A DNA stretch of 64,000 bases from Liolophura sinensis (taxonomy: Eukaryota > Mollusca > Polyplacophora > Chitonida > Chitonidae), in the NCBI RefSeq assembly GCF_032854445.1, contig NC_088304.1:2542001-2606000 (forward strand). The letters are read 5' to 3'. Of this stretch, positions 31,471 through 44,040 are shown in pieces; the stretch's first letter is position 1, and each line of letters starts with the position of its first letter. Below the pieces are notes generated by a model, which was given only the letters and a program-made list of their open reading frames with translations, searched no databases and was not told the DNA's origin. A program made the position numbers and the translations under genes.

Positions 31471-31630
31471 GTCCCGATAGCTCAGTTGGCAGTGCGTCCG
31501 CTTCGAGTGGGCGGTAGATCCAGGATCAATCCAGGGTGAGGTTACATCTCAGGCCTAAGCTCCTTCATCATCATATAACTGAAAAAAATGTTAAGTTCTA
31601 GGTAAAACCTTAAGCACTCACTCACTCAGT
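31470..31630 (+). mobile_element. tRNA-derived SINE, family 1, internally deleted (unit 2)
   Basis: The tRNA-like head (GATAGCTCAGTTGGCAGTGC) is joined, with the body missing, to the 3' end GTTAAGTTCTAGGTAAAACC and TTAAGCACTCACTCACTC. The unit 3 counterpart is 50848-51008. Confidence 0.7.
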
Positions 31631-34520
31631 CCTTCCCTCCACCATTGTCCTTAAACGTTGTTCTATATTTTCATCATTACATTTGCTTTTCACCTGCACA
31701 TTATTATTTTTTATCATCTTTTGCCAGGTAAATATTGTAAGAGACATGTCTTACTTCACTGGTGTTATCAGATAAAGCATGTTATAAATACTTACTGCAA
31801 GAGTAAGCTTACTCATTCCATGTGGGGTCTGCATTCTTCCTGCTGGTGACCTTCGACTTTCTTAGTTTTGCATCTCCCAAACCTACTTTTTAGTCTAATC
31901 ACGACCATTACCTTTTTCTTGCGATGACATATGAACTGAATTTAAAACATTGTGCATTCTGTTACATATAATACTGTACTCTTCATCTTTTTAATGCAAA
32001 GTCATACAACTATCAACTAACCATTCTGGCCGTAATCAAATAGACTTTAACTTATCTAATCACAGCTAAATAATGCGACGGCTCGCCATGTCATGTGAAA
32101 AGACAATACTGTGGTCTTAAACAGTGGCCATACTTCTTGTGGTCATTAAACTACTGTTTTCCCGCGCAAATTCTTTAAAGACTGCTGTCAGTTCATTACG
32201 AGGTGCCGTTTCCAACCGCAGTATAGAGCCTAGGAACACAGCTCTTGCGACCGAAGCACTAAATACCACAGAAATTGGACGATTGTAGCAGGGATACTAC
32301 AAAGTTTTGACTACAGATATATAATCCAATGTTCCTCTTGCTCTTTGGACAATAATAAAGGCGATGTCACAGAGTAGCCTATTTCCTTTCTTAAAACATG
32401 TTATCAAACCATATGCTCGCCATTTCGCCAGCATATAAGGTTAAGATTAAATAAATCTGAAGGATATCTTGGCTCCGACATCTGTAGTTTACGGTCTCAG
32501 ATTGCAGCCCATGACCTCCGGGGTCAAGGCCACTGTTAATGATAACGCGGGATGGAATCCAGCCAACCCCGATGATAGTGCACGGGCTCGGTATAAAGAT
32601 TTGTGGGTATTTGGCTAGTTGCTGAAATTGCCTCCTCCCGTGATTTCCTCAGCTGTGTCATTGAAATGAACAACTTAATCCTTAGCTAACAACTGTCAAC
32701 ATAATTTCACCATCTTGTTTATTTATTTCGTTCTTGATTTAGGCAATATTCAAGAAATTGCCACATATCGCCATGACGTGTCCCTCATTTGCGTTCAGAA
32801 AACACTGTTTAGATACTCTAAATGCTGGTTTCTGTCTGACCATATGCTCATACAGTCAACCGAATGAGAAAAGCCAGTTCCATACATAATTTTATGTCTG
32901 TGGTTAATATATAGAGAGTAGAAAGCAAACAGTTACATTTCTCTCCCGTTTTTTTTATTTCGGAAAATAAAGATAGGTATATGTTGTTCATCACATATGC
33001 TAATCATGCGAAAAAAGTAAAACTGTGTCTTCATGATACATTTACAACAATACGATTAAAAAGAGCAGACAAAATGTCCTAAAACTGATAAGATGATTTT
33101 TGTCACCCAACTGGTCGGAATAGTAAAGCATTCCACATACTTCTAACTGGTCAAATTGACGTCGCCCAAGCACATGACATTTATCCAAAACTGTTTGTGG
33201 GGTGCAGAAGAAACAACTGCTGACTGCTTTTACAAGCCTCCATCCTAACTTCCTCCTTTAAAATCATTCTTATTTTGTCCGATGGCTTTGTTATTTTAAC
33301 GTTGTTTCAGAAATTGGCATTCGTCATAAGGCCCAAAATGGAAAGCAGGCCACTTTGCGTTACCCGTCCGGAAAATGAATTATCGGTGTAATTTAACTGG
33401 CCAAAACAAAAAAACCTGCGGAGATAAGACAGTCTAAATCTACGCCTTGAAACGGACATTCGTATACCAGCTGTCAACCATAACCGCAAGGCCAATTTCT
33501 GATTAACAAAGAAACCAAGAATGTAATGCTACTTTAAATACAAATCAAAGATGATTGTTATTTTAGTACTGGTCGAACAAAAACTCCGTTGTAGATAAGA
33601 AGAAAATACATCGATAATATTGCAGAATATATTCCCATATTTCAAAATCTATAGTTGCTTTTTCTTCTTTCATTTAACCCAGAACTGTGGAAATATAGCT
33701 GAGTTGGTCGAACGGCAGTTCAATATTATTGGTTGATATACCTGAAGGCCTAACATTTAACGTGACCACGGTACATTTTCACTAAAGCTGCATGTAGAGA
33801 GGAATCCATCGAAATAAACAGGTTGGTTCAGGTTGGTCGAAGACTCAAATCTTAATATCCTTGTGTATCGTGCACATTCAAAAAGCCCAAAACAGTCTTT
33901 TTACCACATTTTATTAAATTAGATGCCAGTATTTGATACCAGTGGTGGTCAATAAATTTCTTGCAGAAGTCCAGTAAGGTTCGTATTTGATGAATTTAGC
34001 TACCCAATCTTGGTTAAATCTTGTGGAGAGGTAATGCTTGGTAAAAGTTCAGCAATAACTTCATTCAGTATTCAGAGAATTGCCATTACCCTCTCACCAC
34101 TGCCCTCCCCTCTTTAAAATGAAACACACCACCGTTTGCTACACACCACCATCATCAGACAGGGCTTCTCATTTTATAAAGCATAGCCAACGCTTCTCCA
34201 ACAGCCACCATAAAACACCCCTTCTTGAGTCTGCTTAAGGCCTTCAGTTATTCTACAGACTACATATTTATAACAGTATATAATAATACATCATTGCTAT
34301 TCTACAGATTACCTATTTAAAACATTATATAATAATACATCTTGCTATTCTAAAGACTACCCATATATAACAGTATATAATAATATTTCATCGCTAGTGT
34401 AAATTGACAAGTAAATAATGCTACCCTTGTATACACAATGGCTACATTTAAATATATGCAAAATAAATCATTTCCATCATATGGCCTGTAAATCATGATT
34501 AAATGTAATCCTTCCAGGAT
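31631..34520. other. Quiet 3' flank of synthetase copy 2
   Basis: The same flank as 16946-20015, with a deletion of about 180 bp at 33537 relative to units 1 and 3. No gene is seen. Confidence 0.55.
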
Positions 34521-34621
34521 TGCAAATTTTACCCTTCATTATCTCTTCCGCCATCTTGGTAAGTAATAGTCTATTACATTTCCCGGACGTCGTCTACTTG
34601 CCTACAAATAATCTTCCAGGT

Positions 34622-36287
34622 TTAAGACTTCTGAGTTTTACCCTTAATGATCTCTTCGGCCATCTTGGTCAGTGACAGTCTATCACATTTCCCGGACGTC
34701 GTCTTTGGAAAAGAGTCCATGAGCAGGAAATGTCCTGGCATGTAACCAAGATAATCTGGCGCAAGAGACGGTCTGAAGATGTTCTCTGCACGCCGCTTGA
34801 TATCTTCTGCGGTTATGCGTGTGTCTGGTGTGAGCGTAATACAAGCGCAAACCTCCTGGTGCAATATGTCGTCATCCACACCAACAACAACAACTTCCTC
34901 AATCTCTTCAAAGTTTTCCTGAATCTTCCTCTCCACGAATGAGGGAAAAATTTTCACCGAAGCCTGTTTAAGCATTTCAGTCTTCCTACCTATGATGACG
35001 ATTCGTCCGTCTTGGTGCATTAGTGCTACATCTCCGGTATGGTACCAACCGTCTTCGTCCACAATAGACGCTCTGGAACCGTCAAGGTAGACATGAGCTT
35101 TGGCACATGCCGGTCCACGCAAACAGAGTTCCCCCTGTGTTTCCACACAGACGACTTCACCTTTTTCATCCACCACTCTAACTTCGCAGCCAGAGCAGGG
35201 GTACCCAGCTGTACCGAGTTCAAAGCCCAGCGCTGTTGCTACCTTCAAACCGATGAAATGCAAACATTCAGAAGAGCCGTAGGCGGAGACGACGGACTCT
35301 GAAACTCGTAGCAAACTATCTACAAACCTTGCACTCACCCTTTGTCCTGCGGCTATCGAGGTGGAGAGAAACGGCATCCTGTCTAACAGATCAGGTCTTC
35401 TCTGTAAGCTGTTTAGTCTATATTCCATCAGTAAAGCAGCATCTGGTCGTTCAGAAGATAAAACGTTCACGAAGAACTCATCGTCTGACTCTGAGTTGAC
35501 TTTCGCCTTGATGTAGACTGTAGTCAACCCGATACCAAGGTACAACATTGGTTGGCCGCCTATCCAAGACATCGGTCTGTCGTTAGCAACGATTGTGTCT
35601 TCTTCCAACTCCCAAAAATCTCCCATTGAATACGCTCCCGCTAGGATTGAGGCATGGGTGTGCACAACGAGCTTAGGCATTCCACTACTACCAGAGGTCA
35701 ACACCATCATCGCTTCGTCGTCGGCGTGTACTTCGGGAAGGTCAACATCTGGAACCTGGTTGTCCTCTGTCAAACCGAAGAGGTCAAAGGTCGTTATCTT
35801 ATCTTTATGGTCCTGGAATGTTGTCAGGATGACGCTACGATGATGAGCCTTGCAAAGGTCTCCTTTAGGTTGCTTCAATTCTGTTACAGTTGCCACGCAT
35901 CCTATCCCTTTGGCGATCTTTGTAAATTCTTTCTCATCGAAGGATGGCGAGTTGATAACAGTGCCACCGGTCATGTTTATACCGAAATAAGTTATGGTCC
36001 AGTTTGTCGGTGTGTCCACAAGTATGGCTACTTTGTCACCTGCTCTGATGCCATGTCTGACAAAATGTCGGGCCAACCAGTCGGACTTGTATGCCACTTG
36101 TTTCCTTGTCAAGGTATCCCTGGGTTGTCCGGCTTGTCTGAAGACAAACGCCATTTTGTCTGGGTTGGCCTTCGCCAGCTCTCGTATTCTGTCCGGAATT
36201 GTGCGAGTTAAGTCGAACACTGCCGAGGGCGTCTGGATGTAGCTCATCTTGAGGTTGCCATATCCATGTTTCTCCATGTCTGGTTCC
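34622..36287 (-). CDS. Acyl-CoA synthetase-like, copy 2, intact
   Basis: Full-length paralogue of copy 1, with the same exon boundaries, length and all catalytic motifs (TSGSSGMPK, YGSSE, YHTGD, GRKTEML, PKTTSGK). By eye about 26 residues differ from copy 1, including Cys231 to Trp, Gly518 to Tyr and Arg447 to Gln, counted from nine codons before the likely ATG. An open frame over 550 codons with mostly conservative changes suggests it is or was recently under selection. Divergence sites near residues 227-254 might affect the acyl pocket, but this is inference. Confidence 0.9.
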
Positions 36288-37065
36288 CTGGAATAGAAAT
36301 GCAAAGGAAGAAAGAGTTGATATTCTTTTGTTTAGGTGAAAATTAACGGTGTTTGGAACTGAACATTGTGTGCTAGTAGGCTTTGAATTAGCCGCCCAAA
36401 CTTCCTGCTAAGTGTGTGCTTGAGGAAGCGTGCGTATATATATACCGAAGGTATATTGCCTTATTTTTTCTCTGGGGTTATATACTATAATAGTATATTA
36501 CGTCAAAAGCGTGTCTGATTACAGACGAGAATGAGGGGGGATCCCCTAAGTATACTATGCTATACTATAATAGACTATGCTATAATATACTACACTATAT
36601 TACACTATAATACTATGCTGTATGACATGGCATGGCATATCATGGCAAGTCATGGTGTCTGGTCGGCTTGTAGAGTTGAGTGTTGAACTGCGGCGCGCCA
36701 AAACGGATCAGTGGGTGGGTTGGATTGTCCCAATTGGGTTTCGTTTAGTCACCTAATTAGTGCATGCATGCTTTTGCATTAATATATGGCCAATACACGA
36801 GTAATGCCTCCACGTCTCCATCATACCTTTACCACATACATCTTAATAATACCATCTACACGTCCAAAATTCTATGATGAACATTAGTTTCATTTGTTCA
36901 GCGCACAACATAATACAAAATGATATATAGGAAACGTCCACAGAAAGTGCATATGTCACTCCATACACCAAGCCACGATCTATAATCCAAAGGATCACCT
37001 CTCCTTGTCTCTATCTTCATACTTTTGAAGTATACTGCAACAAACAACAACCAGTAACAAACACC
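36288..37065. other. 5' flank of synthetase copy 2
   Basis: The same flank as 258-1000, with a small insertion near 36425-36447 (GTGCGTATATATATACCG). No gene. Confidence 0.5.
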
Positions 37066-37268
37066 ATACTCTATTCTACTCTACTCTGTTATACTATGCT
37101 ATGCTATGCTATAGAGCGTACTGTACTGTACTATACTATGCGGTCTACTAAATAGCAGCCAACACTGCAAAACACACTGTACTATATAACAACACAACAC
37201 TACATACTACACTACATTGCGCTGCACTGCACTCTGATATACTTCGCTGGTGTGATGTAGTGTAGTGT

Positions 37269-37600
37269 AATATGTGGCCTGTCATGGTGTGGTGCAGTAT
37301 AACGCAGTACACTGCCTACACATCTACGGCACATGACGCTGCAGTCAGGCTGTGACCATATCGGTGCCGGCCTGGGTGTCCGGCGTTCTGGCGGCCGTGC
37401 ATCCAGGTAGGGAGTCGGGTTGACATGAGTGCACTCCTCATCCAGCTCCCGCACCAATGCCCCGCTCACCTGGGCCTAACAACAGCGCCCCGACAAGAAA
37501 TGGACAGGGGATCTCCTGACTAACGTGTTGTTTATTGTTCAAAAGCTACACGATTTGCCCATCGGTGCGAGCGGGTCAATGTTTCCACCCTACCTGGATG
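37269..37600 (-). repeat. Left inverted repeat of the Polinton remnant (unit 3)
   Basis: Homologue of 1323-1619 that keeps the longer GGGGCGCTGTTGTTAGGCCC version. Of the left copies it pairs best with the right-hand block 44886-45118 in the same unit, in opposite orientation, across the whole remnant. Confidence 0.6.
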
Positions 37601-37945
37601 TGGGGGACTGCATGTGTTAGTGAAAGGGAGTCATGGAGCTTTTAGGGGCCGTTTGTGTTTGCTTCGATGTTTGGCCGATATTACCACTGAGCTTATCTAC
37701 AGGCTGTAGAGATGGAGCCCAGGCATTTCCGCGGGGCTCTCTCAGTACGCTGGACACGGTGGATTGTCTACTCGACAGGAACATTACAATGAACCAGTTC
37801 GTCCAGTGGAGAGCTTTTACTCGACTAAGCTCTTCCATCGCAGTCCGCAGCGTCATTCTACCAACACGCAGTTGAGCCTTCACGATCATCATTTCAGCTA
37901 TCTCAAGGGCCCAACTCGTCACGACCAATCCTGCACGTACGAAGT

Positions 37946-38565
37946 GTGCTATTGTTGGGAAATTCCAGCTACGTCAAAACCGTGATAAACCAAGACCTAC
38001 ACGTAGTTGTAAAAGTCTGTGGCCTGGCGAAGGCACGCAAGTTACTGGTGTCCGACGCCTTAGAAGTGGTAGGCAGCAAGAGGACCATTTGTTATAACCT
38101 ACCGTGTGGTAGCAGTACGCCAAACTCCGTATGTTGGACTCGGCGCGCACGACCTTGTCTGACCGGGACTGGGAATGCTTTGTTCAAACCTAAACTGTGG
38201 GCAACGTACGATGCGGAGCGGGACAAGTGAATGCCCCGACGCAACCACTACGACTTTGACAAACGCACTCCGGGGCTCTTCAAAGATCAATAGCTTGTGT
38301 TCGAAGATATACTGTTGTTACGGCGAGGGGTCGAATAGCAAAGACAAACTCTTCTGCACAGGCGTTAGTGTGCGGAGGTGTAGACAATGACGTATACCTC
38401 TTCATGTTGCGCAACCATCAAAGTGCGAGTGGAGTGAACCAAGGAATGCGCATGCGGGGAAACAGCGTGTTTTCCTACACGCAGCAGAAAGGCGGTTTGA
38501 CTTAATCTTAAGTGAAGCATAAAGTATTGCCGGACGGTGTGAGCACCACTTACCTGGACAGCTGA
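37946..38565 (+). pseudogene. polB: Polinton DNA polymerase B, C-terminal remnant (unit 3)
   Basis: Keeps both the motif B NSSY segment (about 37960-37975) and the long C-terminal part through LWATYDAERDK (38193-38225), QQKGGLT and a TYLDS end at TGA 38563-38565, in several frames with an early TGA after DK. Together with unit 4 it gives the most complete view of this gene in the window. Confidence 0.7.
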
Positions 38566-38690
38566 CCTGACTGCCACCAACTTTTGTACTATGACATTAT
38601 GTGTTGCAGTGAAGGCGAAATAAATGCAAGTGAAACACACTGTATGCGAATGTCATCTGACCATTCATTAATGGAAAGAGGTAAATACGA

Positions 38691-39110
38691 CTAGAACAGG
38701 TAAACACGGAAAGTTATTACCACCAACTGGTTGGTTGAGTGATAAAAACACCAGGGCTGGGCCTAGTCCGCCCAGTCGAACACCATGACGACGTGACGCC
38801 CTCGATCCCGCTGGGTTAAGTAATACACGCAACACTGCCCGCACACAGCCGTGACCACACGCAGGCGCCGATCATTCCACGTTCAATGGTGTGTTTTCCG
38901 GTTGAGCCAAGCGGTAATATCAGCATGGATGGGTGACAGTCCGTAAGAATCAAAGTATTCTCCCTGGAGGCGGGTTGGGTTCGGGCAAACGTCAATGAAG
39001 ACACCCACACAGTGTTGCCCGAGGCGGAGCCACTCGGCGAAGAAGGTGGTCCTGAGAGTGTGAGTCAACACACGCTCGGTGTCCGTGTCCGCCTGTACGG
39101 CGCGTAGCAT
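38691..39110 (-). pseudogene. Polinton adenain-like protease (unit 3)
   Basis: Same gene as in the other units: the GQHC..VFIDVC, DSYG and VCGQ.CVYYL segments can be followed. The shared in-frame TGA is present (38883-38885 on the plus strand). Confidence 0.65.
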
Positions 39111-39240
39111 GTTGCGCCGTGTCTATGGTATTTAAGTGGCAAAGTCACAGAGAACGTTTCGGCTTTCCGCCAATAATTTGGCAAACCGCATCTCCAGACG
39201 CAAATCCCCTTTCTGGACCAGGTGGTCTTGTGATCGTCCT
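39111..39240 (-). pseudogene. Polinton major capsid protein, C-terminal end only (unit 3)
   Basis: Only the last coding part (RKAETFSVTLPLKY segment and upstream RATW-like residues) remains. A deletion near 39245 joins it to the intron-like segment. The position of the unit 1 TAA is open here. Confidence 0.65.
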
Positions 39241-39904
39241 GGATCGTCCAGACAGGCACTTGCAAATCAGATCACACAATAACACAGGGCGCAGTCAAAG
39301 ACTGTACTCATATAAGGCATTTATCTGATATAAATGTAAACAAAGCATTTATAGTAGTGTACCCTATAAATATTTCTTCAGTTTTCATTAGTTAGATTGA
39401 CCATTGGTCTTGTTATTTCTTTGATAACTGTGGAAAATTAAAGCCTTCGAAATCTTCGTTGTAGATCATGACGTCACTCATCACTCATGAATATGAATGA
39501 GCTGATCTATTCGATGTTTATTGATAAATGATTTTATGTAATTTGCTGTAGAAAAATATGCTGAATAGAATTGATGAGAAATCTGTAGACCTGGGTTAGC
39601 ATGTTTACAAAGTTGGAATGGCATAATTAGTCATATATTGTATTCTTTTATATTATGTAAGAGAAAACGTTACATGTTTGTAATATTACATACCAAACGT
39701 TACCGATGTTGTTTGTGTTAATGTGTTTGTATTGCATAGTACACTGACACAGTGTTTATTTCATCAGTTTGATCATTTGTGATACGATCATTAAAGCTAT
39801 TTTATCTCTTTCTTTTTTACAGAACACACGCGTATTCAAGAGAATACAGTGTTTGTTAAGAAAAAATCTCCGTAGTAGTTGTTAACTTCATTACTTTCCG
39901 ACCA
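39241..39904 (-). other. Remnant of the intron-like segment (unit 3)
   Basis: Corresponds to about 3430-4079 of unit 1. It ends at the BEL/Pao junction, within one or two bases of the donor GT. Confidence 0.55.
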
Positions 39905-40000
39905 TGATTTCTAAAGAGTGGGAATTCTGAGGAGGAGAATTCCCAGGAACTTTCGACCCCTGTAGTGTGGTGAAAGTACTGAAGTTCAGACAGAGACACG

Positions 40001-41240
40001 ATGAGTGAGCAAGAAGCCAGTGACAGTGAGCAACTAGATGGCCCACATGGGCAAGAAACCAACGAAGTGAGTGATACAGGAGCGGTAATTGAAACCGCAC
40101 AGGCCAGTGGCGGCAATCATGTTTCTGACGAAGAAGCTGTCATCAAAAACAGAAGGAAACAGCTACGTAACAAATTCACCAGGGCAATCAATAGAGGGTC
40201 CATCAGTGACAGAGAGGACAACAGACGACGGCTAATGAAGGAAATGCAAGGCATTCGGCAACTATATGAAGCCGCGGGCGAAACACACAGTGAGCTGTAT
40301 GACTTTGTAGCAGATGGAGAAACCAGAACTCTTGACCAGTGGGAGGCAAACTTAGCAAATGACTTCTATGACATTGAGATAGCAGTAGAGGACTATTTAA
40401 AAACTTTGGGTCCAGCTGATCACCAGATACCATCTGCTAGAGTTCACCACAGAGTAGTTACAAGAGGCTTGAGTGAAAGGGATAATGTTAATCATTTACC
40501 TGTATTAAATCAGGCCTGTAGCTTACATGTCACAAGAACAGGGAAATGTACAATTACAAGGTGTACAAGTGGCACAATCCGGTCATGAAATAGGGGCTAA
40601 AAGTCAAGTTTCTGGGGCTAGCAGTCTGGGGTCAGAATCAGTCATGGGGATAGCAGACAACACATTGTCTACAAATCAAACAAGTAATAATGATGAAAAT
40701 CAAAGAGAGACCACATTGGGAAAACCCTTTGATAACTGGATAGATGAGCTTGTTGAATTTCAAGCCACAAATGTTACAGCTAAAAATTCACAAAACATGT
40801 CAATTGCAGATGCACTCAATTAGTTAGAAGCCAACCGGGACATCCCTGCAATTGAGCTTTCAAAGTTTAGCGGTAGCCCCCTAGATTACGTTGAATTTAC
40901 ATAGAAATTCAAGATACACATACGTGACAAGCAAAATATTACTGATGACATGAGAATGATTAAGTTAAAAATGCATGTTACCAGAGAGTCAGAGCGTGCC
41001 ACATCAGGCTTGGGATCAGTGGGGATTATGTATGTCACCGCCTTGAAGCTGATCAAAGATCAGTTCGGTCAAAAAAGCGTTATCGCGTGCGGATGTTAAT
41101 CGGCTAACAAAAGCTGCAAAGATCGCGGCGAGCGACAGGCAAGCGTTGCGCCATTTTTCCATCGACATCAATAATTCCTTGACCATGTTGCAACAGATGA
41201 AACATTTCGCGGATCGGTTGAAGTTTAACCAGTTTGAAAC
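40001..41240 (+). pseudogene. BEL/Pao gag remnant
   Basis: ATG at 40001 opens a polar, acidic N-terminal frame to 40588, continued in another frame to 40821. After stops, the IELSKFSG.PLDY segment (about 40850-40900) and the LIKDQFGQ segment (about 41048-41075) match the DUF1759-type gag domain of BEL/Pao elements. TAG codons occur near 40821 and 40903, and a frame shift near 41090. Confidence 0.75.
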
Positions 41241-43110
41241 AATTCAAGCGCCTAACTGTTTCTGCCCAGCGACGGCGATGTCACCAGACGATAAGCCACC
41301 ACTTGACTTGTTTGAATCCTCCTGTACTAAGAATGGAAATCGTTTTGTTATTGGTCTGCCTTGGAAGCGAGACCCATCATGTCTAGCAGACAACTACGAC
41401 TTGGCAAGAAGACGACTCCTGTCCCTGGAGAGCAGCCTGCAGTGGAATGAGTCAAAAGCAAGCCTGTATGACAAGGCGATCATGGAGTGTGAAAATAAAG
41501 GGTGGGCAAAAAAGGTGAGTGAGGAAGAAACAAAATCTGACGAAGACAGGCCTGTGTATTACCTTCCTCACCATGGCGTGTACAGACCGGATAAAGTGAG
41601 TACACTACTGCGCATGGTTTTCGACCCAACGTGTCAGTTCAGAGGATTAATTCTATACTTTTAAAGGGACCTTGCTTCACTGGCAATCTCTTTGCAGTTC
41701 TCCTCCGATTTCGAGAAGTTCATGTCGCTTTCGCAGGGGATATTTCAAAAATGTCCTTCAGATATGCTTGCCAGAAGCAGATACACACGTTCATCGTTTC
41801 CTATGGCGAAACATGGACACAACTAGAGAGCCTGATGTGTACAGGTTGATGAGAGTCACGTTCGGAGACAAACCGTCTCCAGATATGGCGAGTCTCGTTA
41901 TGTTGAAAATCGCCAAGGAGAGCGAAGAGAAACTTCCACATGCTGCCACAATTCTTGGCAGAGACAGATATATGGACGACCTGATCTATTGTTGCACCAC
42001 ACAAGAAGAAGCCGTTCAACGGACGGCAGAAGTAGACCAAGCTTTAGCTACAGGTAGCTATGAAATAAAGAGGTGGATTCTCTCAGCTGAAAAGTCCAAT
42101 TCGTCAGTCTTGCGTGATAGGACTGTATCAGATGCAGAAGACAGTTCGGAGGATGCAAAACCCGAGGTTAGCATTGATGAGGAAGACGTGAAAACCTTGG
42201 GTGTTTGCTGGAATCCGTCTACGGACACAATCAAGTTCGTAGTCAACAACATCAATACGGATCGGTTGACTAAGATGGCAATATTATCTAAGATCTCTAC
42301 ACTGTTTGATCCTATCGGATTAGTTTCAGTCGTGACTATCAAGGCAAGAATTGCCATGCAAGACATCTGGCGATGTAAACACCTGGATTGGGATGATTCT
42401 CTTCCTCCAGAAATGGTGAGAACATGGGAGCAGATCTTTCTAGAACTCAAACAACTAGACGGAGAACGATTTCCAAGATGTCTGAAACCAACTGATGCAG
42501 CTGGTGCACCTGAGATGCACATATTCGAGTGGGTAAGCATAGGGTGCAGTAGCGTATTTGAGATGGCCGACAGAATGTTGGGTGGACATTCGTCTCATTT
42601 CGGCAAAGGCACGTGTTGCGACTCTTAGGCATACGACAGCTCCTCGCTTGGAGCTTATGGCTGCTTTTGTGACGTCTGGATTGGGCAAGACTATATTTGA
42701 GGAATTCAAAGTCAAGCCAGCTTCCGTTGTATTCTGGTCAGACTCGCAAATAGTTTTGCATTGGTTGTAGTCTGAATCAATAAAATTGAAAGTTTTCGTA
42801 GGTGTGCGGGTGGCTGAGATACAGTCTACGTGGGACGCCAGTAGATGGCGATTTATGCCAACAGAGCTAAACCCAATGGATGATCTGAGTCGAGGTATCT
42901 CCGTTGATAAAATGAAAGGTCGATTGAAGCACGGACCAGACTTCCTGAGAAGGCCCGAAAACGAGTGGCTGGGAATGGCAGCTATCAACGTAACTGACGA
43001 TCCTGAAACAAAAAGGTGCACAACTGTAGGGACAGTCGTCAGAGAGGGCCCAATCATTGCTTATGCAAATTACTCGAGCTGGCAGAAATTGGTTAGAGTA
43101 ACAGCATCCG
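41241..43110 (+). pseudogene. BEL/Pao pol remnant (reverse transcriptase and RNase H)
   Basis: Starts mid-pol with ENKGWAKK and YYLPHHGVYRP (about 41490-41590), the region leading into RT. RT proper lies at 41810-42100 with the catalytic YMDD at about 41971-41982. The KTLGVCWN and STLFDPIGLVSV segments (42190-42330) are a strong BEL/Pao signature. RNase H pieces follow: PRLELMAA (42635-42665) and SDSQIVLHW (about 42738-42765), then an ELNP.DDLSRG segment (42865-42900). No protease or integrase is seen. At least three frame breaks. Confidence 0.85.
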
Positions 43111-43118
43111 GCCTTCAG

Positions 43119-43900
43119 ATTTTCTAGGCCGGGGTGGTGTGTCCCTCTTTCCCCGCACTCACACACGGCAGCGATCGCTCGATCGACTCACCATGTCCGG
43201 CTGCATACCCAGTCTCTCGAAATGTTAATGGCCCTCAGTCTGCAGGTGAAGTCCTCCAGACCCGTGAGTTGGAAATGTTGTCTTTCATACAATGGTCGTA
43301 GACCAAGTCGATCATGTTACGGTCGGGGACGGTCTTTCCACGGAAGGTAAGTTCTCCGCAGTCCGTCCACCCGCTGGTGGGGCTTTGTTTGACTTCTTTG
43401 GCAACGCTCCCGTCGAGCAGACTCGGCTGCCATTGGCTGTCCATACCCCGTACCACGACTCGGTTACGAGCGTAGCACCGTCGAGCGGACCGACACGCGT
43501 GCCAGACTCACTTTGAGTCCTTGTTGATGAGCTGCGTTGAGCAAGGGCTGGGCGCCGCTGTATGCTACCAGGCTGTCGGGCTCATAGTGCATGGAGAATG
43601 ACATCTAAAGGGTCTTGGTCGCTGCTTGTGAGAGTGCTCTAAGCCCGCCTCCCCCTCTGCTGCTGCCGGCAAGGTGGCTGGCGGCCGGTGCGAGGCATGG
43701 TCCCATGTCGTCCCTGCGTGTGTCTGATGATAAATATAGGTGTGGTCTGGCGGAATGCACGGTCGAGAGTGTGTTGACACCAAGACAGCGTATTTTTTAG
43801 GATTCGAATCCCAGTGTTGTCGAGTTGGGAGACGGTCTTGTCCCCTCCCCACTGCGCTGTGTGACTCAGAAGCTAGCCAGCCAATCAGCACGGCCACACC
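43119..43900 (-). pseudogene. Polinton integrase-region remnant (unit 3)
   Basis: Minus-strand frames show GMDSQWQ (about 43435-43456), the TVPDRNMIDLVYD segment (43300-43345) and, further right, the open but unassigned frame to 43897. Equivalent to 5248-6010 of unit 1. The sequence between 43119 and 43235 is the GC-rich spacer. Confidence 0.55.
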
Positions 43901-43901
43901 C

Positions 43902-44040
43902 TATGTACGGCCGCCAGAACGGCACACAAAAAGGCCGGCACCGGCGCGCTCAGCAGCCTGACAGCCGCTTTATGTGCCGTAGGTGTGTAGGCTGTGTACT
44001 ACGTTGAACTGCAGCAAACCACAACACGCCACATACTTTA
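43902..44040 (+). repeat. Right inverted repeat, outer part (unit 3)
   Basis: Opposite orientation to 1325-1445, and longer than the stubs in units 1 and 4: it runs from TGTACGGCCGCCAGAACGGC through TGTGCCGTAGGTGTGTAGGC to CACGCCACATAC and then into pentamers, mirroring the left end exactly in order. Confidence 0.65.

Larger units (their letters stand above)
21528..36030. repeat. Tandem array unit 2 (about 14.5 kb)
   Basis: This is the shortest unit. A deletion near 22376 joins the synthetase flank directly to the polymerase remnant, removing the left inverted repeat and about 1.25 kb relative to unit 1. A second deletion near 25978 removes the integrase 5' side. It shares its right half (about 26000-31000) with unit 3, not with unit 1. 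Confidence 0.85.
39905..43118 (+). mobile_element. BEL/Pao LTR-retrotransposon internal fragment
   Basis: A 3.2 kb block, absent from units 1, 2 and 4, with gag and pol parts of a BEL/Pao element but no recognisable LTR, primer-binding site or integrase. It sits exactly where about 1.17 kb of Polinton (the equivalent of 4081-5248) is missing. It is interrupted by several stops and frameshifts and has an internal gap between gag and RT. Confidence 0.8.
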
